The translations under genes were made by a program, and so were the position numbers. The notes under the pieces are model-generated. The model saw only the letters and a program-made list of their open reading frames with translations. It searched no databases and was not told where the DNA came from. Below are positions 57,985 to 64,000 of a stretch of 64,000 bases of DNA, piece after piece (the stretch's first letter is position 1; each line of letters starts with the position of its first letter). Source of the DNA: Polytrichum commune (lineage: Eukaryota; Streptophyta; Polytrichopsida; Polytrichales; Polytrichaceae); contig OX485806.1 of the NCBI GenBank assembly GCA_950295325.1, positions 15,064,001-15,128,000 of the forward strand. Reading direction: 5' to 3'.

Positions 57985-60756
57985 TTATGGAGGGTCTAAG
58001 TTTTGGGGGAGCGGTTGGTGGTTTTCAAGTCTCCTCTTATGTAGGAGGATGGACATGGCATATTGTATTGCAATAGTATTAATGTTTTTAAAGGTGTTTT
58101 TGATGGTAACCATGGGTATTTTGAGATTTTCTTCTAGTATTTTCATAGATGGGATGTGGGCCGTAGCTCGGGCCCCAGCTGTGAGGACAATAAGTGGTTC
58201 GATTTTCCATCCTCTGGAAGCGATACTGTCAATCAGTGGTTTGTATTTGTTGTTTTTTGCTTCAATAGTTTCTGGGGAAAACCTGTCGTTACAATATGTG
58301 AATTCAATAAATTGTATGGTGAGGTTAGGGTCAACGTCGATGGGAGGGTCCTTTTGATATGGTAATCCTTTGACGCATAGTATGTCAGGGCGAAACCTTG
58401 CATTGCAATGACATCTTTGTGTGTTACATGCGCAGGGGAGTAGCCAATTGGGGACAGTATTTTCTTGGGGATTATTATTGAAGGTACCGGCATTCATGAG
58501 GGTAAAACATCGGGATTTTTCGGACGAGATTAGGAGCTTCCTAATTTCTCCAACTGCTTTGTTATGTCTTTTAATTCGTAGTGAGTGTATATGTTGTTGG
58601 TTACATTTCAGTAGTACATGTAGCCAAGTGTCTGGTTCGTTTGAATTGCATATGGGACACGTGATAGAGGGGTACCTCTGGTGACCGAAAAACATTTGTT
58701 TTCTAGCATTACCCATGTATGTTCCTGTACGGAATTTAATAAGGCACGATTTTTGTTTGTCTGTGATTAAGGGATTTGTCCAGAATTCGTTGGACAGTTC
58801 TTTGTCAATGTCTATATTTTCTGTCCATTTACACGTGTTGGGGGTTTGTGTGGCCATGACTGCTATATTGGTTTCCCTGTCATATTTTTTAATTTGTTTT
58901 TCTAAGAATCTTACTGGACCTTTGTCTGGGACTTCTTCCATTGAGGCCCAGACGTCCTTTTGATAATAGTATGGGGTGGCGTGGGCATGTTCGTATGGGT
59001 GTATGGCGATTCTGTGTTCTAATTCTAACCCGTCTTTTGCTAGTTTATCCGCTTTTTCATTACCGTCAATGTTGACGTGTGCTCGGACTTTGTATAGTGT
59101 GATAGGCTGTGTACGGTCTTGGAGGATTTTTACCATGGAGTTGAGTGTGGTTTGGTCTGGGTGACTATTATGGAGAGTGGGGTGTTTAATTTGTGTGTTG
59201 AGTAGATATAGTATGTTTAGACTGTCTGTGAATATAAATGCGGGTTCATTAGGGAATTGTGTATTGATGATTCTTAGTGTTTTGTGTATAGCCATCATTT
59301 CTGCACGTAGTATGTTTTGATGCCCATGGAGTCTTTTGGCGATATTGAAGCCTTTGGGGCTATAGATACCATATCCAGCTCTTTCTCTTCTCCATACTCC
59401 AGGGGCAATTTCTTTGGGTTTTATAAAGGATCCATCTGTGTAGTAGCTGAATTGGGGGTGGAATTTTAGTGGTAAGTTGGTTTGGTAGTTTGGGAGTTGT
59501 GGGGTGGGGTTTTTATTGTATAGGGGTGTGTTTGGGTAGTTTGATTGAGCCCATTTTTTACTAGGGTTAACGGTGGTGTTCGGAGGGGTGGGTGGTGCAA
59601 TTTGAGTGTGGCTTTGTAATATTTGGAGGTTATTTGCTGTGTCGTGTATTAGCTTCATCTGTTCGTAGGTACCTATGTTATTATTTTGGTGATGGATACA
59701 GAATATTTGCATGGTAGATGGTTCTTTCCTTGTAGTATTGAGTTCGGGGGGTATTGTTGGTTCTTCGTATGTGATTGTGTCAGCAGCAAAATGGGCAATG
59801 ACATGTGTGTCTGGGAATGGGCCTGTGTGTGGGTTCCAGTTTTGGTACCAGTCAGTGTCTGGGGATATAATTATAGTGATTGTGTAAGGGTCATTTTGGG
59901 CCGCCATGCGTGCCCAGTGTATGGTTTGTTGTAGGTCTGTTGAGTTGTGCGGATGTGCGTATCCAATTCCTTGCCATTTATAGTCAAACACTTTTCCTAA
60001 GGATCCAAATATTATGTCTCGTGAAAATGGTGAGTAGAATTGGGTGAATTGTGTAGGACATGTAACTGGGGATGAAAAGTATGAGTGGGTAATATTGAAT
60101 GTTGTAATTAGTAGATCCAGTATTTGAGTTGGTATTGTATATTGGGCTCTTTTGAGTGGATCGTTCTTTGGGATACGGTATTTGTATCTTTGGTATAGCC
60201 AGACAATTTCAGTTTCGAATGATTGGGTAGGTGGTTCTAGACCATGTGTGGTATTTTTTGCCAATTGGTATTGTTTCCAAAGCCATGTTAGTCTAGCTTT
60301 CGGGATGGTGATGAGATGCCTTCCATTGTCTTCGTATATGTGGACGACATCGAATTGTGTTTGGATAGTATCAGAATTTGTTTCAATGTCGTTTTCTGGG
60401 TTGCATTCACTAATAGAGATATGTGCTAGCGGAATTATTGTGGATGGTGTGACGTATCTTGTATCTCGGTGTTGTTCCGTGCTGAAGTAAGCGTTAATGA
60501 TGTTTGAAAAATGATTGTGTTGTCTTTCTGTGTAATATTGGTTAAGCAGGTTTGTGTTGTGGTTGCATATGTTGGCTTCACAGTAGGGGTATAGGTCCCT
60601 TTGGGTTCGCCATTTATTATATGTGTTGTTATTTGTTGTGGTCCATTGACACATATATGACGTAACTGTTCTTTTTATTCCATTGTGGTCGTTAGATTGT
60701 TTTTGTTTGTGATCGAGTATTTTGTGTATGGGGAATTGTCGGGGGTCTTTAAGCAT
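57985..60756 (-). CDS. LINE second ORF: methyltransferase-like, RNase H, CCHC finger, restriction-like endonuclease domain
   Basis: This is an uninterrupted 923-codon frame from ATG at 60756. Residues 220-335 resemble the methyltransferase-like module seen in some algal retroelements (YSPFSRDIIFGSLGKVF, then KWQG, HPHN, IHWARMAAQ). Residues 436-575 form RNase H with the four acidic residues Asp441 (TDGS), Glu486 (RAEM), Asp511 (TDS) and Asp570 (EKAD). A CCHC finger is Cys700, Cys703, His713, Cys718. A Cys knuckle (775, 777, 782, 784) precedes a C-terminal domain at 788-880 with RPDIL (Asp791), FIEFT (Glu818), KNNKYK (834-839) and a GAR turn (861-863), matching the pattern of R2-type restriction-like endonucleases. 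The frame is -1 relative to the reverse transcriptase and is open upstream of the ATG into that ORF, so it may be made by frameshifting or by internal initiation. Confidence 0.8.
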   Translation of the reverse strand: MLKDPRQFPIHKILDHKQKQSNDHNGIKRTVTSYMCQWTTTNNNTYNKWRTQRDLYPYCEANICNHNTNLLNQYYTERQHNHFSNIINAYFSTEQHRDTRYVTPSTIIPLAHISISECNPENDIETNSDTIQTQFDVVHIYEDNGRHLITIPKARLTWLWKQYQLAKNTTHGLEPPTQSFETEIVWLYQRYKYRIPKNDPLKRAQYTIPTQILDLLITTFNITHSYFSSPVTCPTQFTQFYSPFSRDIIFGSLGKVFDYKWQGIGYAHPHNSTDLQQTIHWARMAAQNDPYTITIIISPDTDWYQNWNPHTGPFPDTHVIAHFAADTITYEEPTIPPELNTTRKEPSTMQIFCIHHQNNNIGTYEQMKLIHDTANNLQILQSHTQIAPPTPPNTTVNPSKKWAQSNYPNTPLYNKNPTPQLPNYQTNLPLKFHPQFSYYTDGSFIKPKEIAPGVWRRERAGYGIYSPKGFNIAKRLHGHQNILRAEMMAIHKTLRIINTQFPNEPAFIFTDSLNILYLLNTQIKHPTLHNSHPDQTTLNSMVKILQDRTQPITLYKVRAHVNIDGNEKADKLAKDGLELEHRIAIHPYEHAHATPYYYQKDVWASMEEVPDKGPVRFLEKQIKKYDRETNIAVMATQTPNTCKWTENIDIDKELSNEFWTNPLITDKQKSCLIKFRTGTYMGNARKQMFFGHQRYPSITCPICNSNEPDTWLHVLLKCNQQHIHSLRIKRHNKAVGEIRKLLISSEKSRCFTLMNAGTFNNNPQENTVPNWLLPCACNTQRCHCNARFRPDILCVKGLPYQKDPPIDVDPNLTIQFIEFTYCNDRFSPETIEAKNNKYKPLIDSIASRGWKIEPLIVLTAGARATAHIPSMKILEENLKIPMVTIKNTFKNINTIAIQYAMSILLHKRRLENHQPLPQNLDPP

Positions 60757-60848
60757 GTTGTTGGGGGGAGGAGGTAGATGGAGGATGAGGGGGTTAGGGG
60801 GGTGTACGGGGGCGGTCGGTGTGTGAGGTAGGATGTTGTGATTTCTTA

Positions 60849-62858
60849 TTATATATTTGTTTTTGAGGGATCTTGGTGGGTGGTGTTGTTGGCAGGGTAG
60901 GGGGCATTGATTGCAGGGGGGTGGCAGAATAGTTCATTAGCTATGTTAAGTGCGCTTTGGATAAGTTTAGAAGGAGTGGAGTGGTAGATTTTGAATTCGT
61001 CCTTGTTCATCAGAGTGGTACCATTAGGCAAGGTAATTTGGTCTAGTGTGGTTATGTTATGTATAAGTAATTTGTGTAGTAGTTTAAGTGAGGTGTTGGG
61101 GTTTAGGCCATGTAGCATTTGTGCTTCTTGCATCCATGCTGTTTCAAGTGAGGATGGGGTTAGTAGAAAGTTATTTATTGTGCTTTTTAAATGGACTCCG
61201 GCTTTATGTTTTAGCAGAAACAGTGTTCTAGTGATGGGTGATCTAACACAGTGGTGGTATTTAATGCGAGTGATTTCTTGAGAGCCCCCATGTGTGGCGA
61301 GTATGAATTGTACTAGACCGGTATATATTCTCCCAATTCTGCCTTTGTCATTGAGGGCATTTTGTAATTGTTCTCCAATGCACCTTAGATAGGCATTTTG
61401 TAATGAAAATGCTTCAATTCCAAATAGGTTGTGGGGGAGTTGCGTGGCAATATTAGATGTGCATTTAGGTATTCCACATATTATTTTATGGAGTGCGATG
61501 ATTTTTTTGTCTAGTTTTTTTATGGCTGGTATGGAGTATGGTACTGCATAAAAACTATATGCTATTCCAGCACGTATGACTGTGTCTGCCATGTTGATTT
61601 TTTGTTTCATAGTAGCTGGGCAAGCTACGAGGGCTTGACATTGTTTGATTACTTTAGTTGTGGTGGTATTTATTTGTGTTTTCCATTTGAGTGATGGTGC
61701 AAGATTTATTCCTAAGTATGTATAGGGTTCATGTTGGTTTAGGACTGGTATAGGTTGGTTTCTATAATTTATGTTAGTGGATTGGATTAGGGCTTTGAAG
61801 GTTGTGGGGTTAAGTTTAGATTTGTTTGGACATCCAGTCACTGCACATTTTGGTATACCTAGGTCCATTCCTGCCCATTCACAGAATTTGTCTAGTTTGT
61901 TTAATTGTGTTTGTAATGCTTCTAGTTTGTTGGCGATTGCTGCAAGATCATCTGCATATGCTGCTGATGAGATTTTCACTCTGGACGTACCGAAAGTATA
62001 TCCATTATTTTCTTGTTGCAGCCATCTAAGTAGGGGTTCCAAAAATATGAGAAATAGATATGGGCTAAGGGTATCGCCTTGTATTGTACCTCTTTGGATG
62101 TGGATTGGTAGAGTTTTTCCGAAGTGTTTTCCGGTAAATATGGTTGATGATTGTGAGTATATGTTTCCTATGAGGTTTATGGAGTCATTGGGATAACCCA
62201 GGTCTTTCATTATGGCTAATAGTCTGGCGTGGTCAATGGAGCCAAAGGCGTTTTTGAAGTCAATGTAAAGAATGTATATATCTTGGTTTGTGAGTCTGGC
62301 GTCTTCAAGCGCTGCAATTAGTATTTGGATTTGTCTGGAGGTGCTTCTTTCTGCTCTGAATCCTTCTTGACTATCGTGTAGTATTTGGTATTTTTCTCCG
62401 TATGCTGATAGGATAGAGGTTAATGTGCTTGTGTATAGTTTATATATAGTGTTAGCTAGTGCAATAGGTCTGTGATTTGTTAGTTGTGATGGGTTACCTT
62501 TTTTATATAGTAAAACTGTTAGACTAGTTTTCCATGATGCTGGGATTTGTTTTTGTTTATAGCAGTATTTAAAGAATAGAAACAATATTTTGTGAAAGCG
62601 TGGAGGCATATTTTTTAGAATTGAGTTGGGGATTTTGTCTGGACCTGGGACTTTATTATTACTTAGGTTTTTAAGACAGAAGTCGTATGTTTCTTGATCA
62701 AAGTATGTGTGCAAGGGAATTTGGGGTTCTCCTCGTATGTCGATTGTGTACCCATTTAAGTCGTGCCAAGGGTATTGCCTTACTCCACATGTACAGTGAA
62801 TTAGATGTGTATTTTGATGGTGACATGTGGGGACTGTTGAGCGGTTACTGATGGATTG
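60849..62858 (-). CDS. LINE reverse transcriptase (C-terminal part of first ORF)
   Basis: The open frame runs from just after a TAA at 62859-62861 to the stop at 60849. A Cys/His cluster (CHH...HCTC) lies near 62800-62825. The canonical non-LTR reverse transcriptase blocks follow. Counted from codon 62714, these are VPGPDKIPNSIL (22-33), NHRPIAL (80-86), SQEGFRAERST (115-125), LYIDFKNAFGSIDH (149-162) with Asp152, QGDTLSP (212-218), and YADD (253-256) with both catalytic Asp. The frame upstream of the TAA is the same one that encodes the endonuclease, so the two were a single ORF. The last 85 nt or so overlap an open -1 frame leading into the RNase H ORF. The catalytic core looks intact. Confidence 0.85.
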   Translation of the reverse strand, partial: QSISNRSTVPTCHHQNTHLIHCTCGVRQYPWHDLNGYTIDIRGEPQIPLHTYFDQETYDFCLKNLSNNKVPGPDKIPNSILKNMPPRFHKILFLFFKYCYKQKQIPASWKTSLTVLLYKKGNPSQLTNHRPIALANTIYKLYTSTLTSILSAYGEKYQILHDSQEGFRAERSTSRQIQILIAALEDARLTNQDIYILYIDFKNAFGSIDHARLLAIMKDLGYPNDSINLIGNIYSQSSTIFTGKHFGKTLPIHIQRGTIQGDTLSPYLFLIFLEPLLRWLQQENNGYTFGTSRVKISSAAYADDLAAIANKLEALQTQLNKLDKFCEWAGMDLGIPKCAVTGCPNKSKLNPTTFKALIQSTNINYRNQPIPVLNQHEPYTYLGINLAPSLKWKTQINTTTTKVIKQCQALVACPATMKQKINMADTVIRAGIAYSFYAVPYSIPAIKKLDKKIIALHKIICGIPKCTSNIATQLPHNLFGIEAFSLQNAYLRCIGEQLQNALNDKGRIGRIYTGLVQFILATHGGSQEITRIKYHHCVRSPITRTLFLLKHKAGVHLKSTINNFLLTPSSLETAWMQEAQMLHGLNPNTSLKLLHKLLIHNITTLDQITLPNGTTLMNKDEFKIYHSTPSKLIQSALNIANELFCHPPAINAPYPANNTTHQDPSKTNI
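60915..60921 (-). promoter_or_regulatory. Candidate -1 ribosomal frameshift heptamer in the LINE
   Basis: On the minus strand the reverse transcriptase codons read CAC CCC CCT, giving C CCC CCT, which fits the X XXY YYZ rule in the zero frame. The -1 frame is closed by TGA shortly upstream and stays open from here through the whole RNase H ORF. The reverse transcriptase frame stops at 60849. The position is apt, but poly-C heptamers are not a well-established eukaryotic class and no downstream pseudoknot was tested. Confidence 0.35.
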
Positions 62859-64000
62859 TTATGCGTAAATCTCTAAAGCAATGTCTTCAGGGTTGGTTAA
62901 TATGTTGTTTTGTCTATCAATGATGGAGTCAAGAGGTGAGGTTTCAGTGTTCTTGAAGACTTTCCGATTTATTTTCTTGGGGCTTTTTTCATACATTTGA
63001 CGGTATTTTGATACGGCTTTTAGGATGCAGTCTCTGGTGTATTTTGTGGTAATTTTTCTAGCTTCTTTATTTGCCGTTTTTGCGATAATTGCTATGGTGT
63101 CAATCCATTCGACAGGAGATGTTGTTGTAGTAGGTGGGTGCGGAATGTTGACGTGTTGGTGGTTTCGGATATCGTTTAGGATGGGGTGTACTTGCCAGCT
63201 TGGGTCATTTTATACAATGTAAATGGTTTTCCTGATGAGGTGATATGTGTTGAGGTGTCTTTTCCATTCTCTAGCTAGTTTGCGTGGTAAAAAACCACCT
63301 TGTTGTGCTGTTCTGTTTGTGAGGTTGGGTAGAGGGTCTGCTTTGCAGGTTTTTTCAATTGTTTTTGAGATTTTGTTTATAATGTATTCCAATGATGTGC
63401 AGGCATTTTGCCATTGATCAGGTGTTAAGTGTTGGTGGTCTTCTAATAGTGTGGTAAGTTCTTTAAGTTGGGTGGAGTTTTCTTCGAAGAATGTTATGTT
63501 AAATTTTTCTAGGTTTTCCGGTGGTATCGGGTTCAGTATCCTAGTTGGTGTGGTGTGTGTAGAGGGCGGAGGTCTAGCTATAAGTGTGTTGTGTGGGATG
63601 TGTAATGTGACTGGATAGTGATCTGAATTTAGATTCATGTTTGTGTTTGTAGTGGAGGTAAATTTGCTGTTGTCAAGGGAGTGAATGTAGAAACCATCTA
63701 TTAGGCTTGTGGATGTGTAGTTGTAGCCACCTTGTCTGGAGATACTAGTGTTGGTAGTGATATATTCTAAGTCGAGAGATGTGGTAAAATTTTTCCATTG
63801 GAAGTCCTCTTCTTGTGGGGGGGTAGTAGTGTTGTTATTTTGTCTACCTCTAAGTGCAATATCTCTGTTAAAGTCACCGCACAGTGTGTATATGTGATTG
63901 GGGTGTGTAGTGATTTGTTTAGTGATTTCATTCTTAAGGTGTGGGATAAGACATGTGTCTTCTAGGTGCGTAGGCATATACATGTGTATAATTAGCCAAG
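62859..64000 (-). pseudogene. LINE APE-type endonuclease region, broken by TAA codons, N-terminus outside window
   Basis: The frame is open at the right edge (WLIIHMYMPTH) and reads through GDFN (36-39 counted from the Met at 63983), LIDGFYI with Asp96, and NSDHYPV with Ser120-Asp121-His122, the conserved motifs of the APE/exonuclease III fold used for target nicking by LINEs. A TAA at 63210-63212 ends this frame after IYIV. A further 116 codons then read on in the same frame to a second TAA at 62859-62861, and the reverse transcriptase follows in frame. Only these two stops interrupt an otherwise continuous ORF, so this copy is probably inactive but young. The N-terminal catalytic Asn and Glu lie outside the window. 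Confidence 0.8.

Larger units (their letters stand above)
57515..64000 (-). mobile_element. LINE retrotransposon with two endonuclease domains (Dualen/RandI-like), 5' end outside window
   Basis: Read on the minus strand, the element encodes an APE-like endonuclease, reverse transcriptase, methyltransferase-like region, RNase H, CCHC finger and PD-(D/E)XK-like domain. A 3' UTR of about 470 bp ends in a short (CTAT)n tail at about 57515-57530. Tails of short tandem repeats and 3'-end-complete copies are typical of target-primed reverse transcription. Coding capacity is largely preserved, so the insertion is fairly young, but two TAA codons break the first ORF. Elements with both APE and restriction-like endonucleases plus RNase H were described as Dualen/RandI in Chlamydomonas. 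Confidence 0.85.

Noticed and set aside
58049-62196. Plus-strand open frames of up to 141 codons
   Set aside because: They are antisense shadows of the LINE ORFs.

Overview
The window looks like nuclear DNA of a land plant. It is AT-rich, has almost no long open reading frames, carries three two-exon genes for plant-specific blue-copper proteins (phytocyanins), and is otherwise filled with transposon remnants, MITE-like inverted-repeat elements and simple repeats. The lineage cannot be fixed from sequence alone. A dual-endonuclease LINE of the kind best known from green algae would fit a non-seed plant, but that is only a hint.

Layout. Positions 1-17,000 are intergenic: a decayed hAT transposase (about 590-2300), MITEs, a nearly perfect 338-bp hairpin (7991-8328), a second foldback (9884-10026) and a nested MITE (12758-14149). 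Positions 17473-50547 hold a dispersed cluster of three same-strand genes for secreted, probably GPI-anchored stellacyanin-type phytocyanins: 17473-19689, 42257-43541 and 45651-50547. All three have one phase-1 intron at the same codon and keep all four copper ligands (His, Cys, His, Gln). Between the first and second genes are a decayed PIF/Harbinger transposase (about 25612-26500), a pogo-like element (34905-35675) and several non-autonomous TIR families with 3-bp TTA, TAA or TAT target duplications.

The most distinctive feature of the gene cluster is local tandem duplication of gene pieces: leader, intron and 3' flank in gene 2; intron, C-terminal tail and 3' UTR in gene 1; exon-2 start and 3' flank in gene 3. 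In gene 3 a 232-bp unit joining a transposon end to the splice acceptor and first 58 nt of exon 2 is repeated three times, giving two decoy acceptors in front of the real one.

From about 57515 to the right edge, on the minus strand, lies a large LINE running out of the window. It encodes an APE-type endonuclease and reverse transcriptase in one frame (broken by two TAA codons), then in the -1 frame a methyltransferase-like region, RNase H, a CCHC finger and a PD-(D/E)XK-like C-terminal domain. That is the dual-endonuclease plan of Dualen/RandI elements. A C CCC CCT heptamer in the overlap is a candidate -1 frameshift site.

Gene models, intron boundaries and repeat borders were read by eye. 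No database search or folding program was run.
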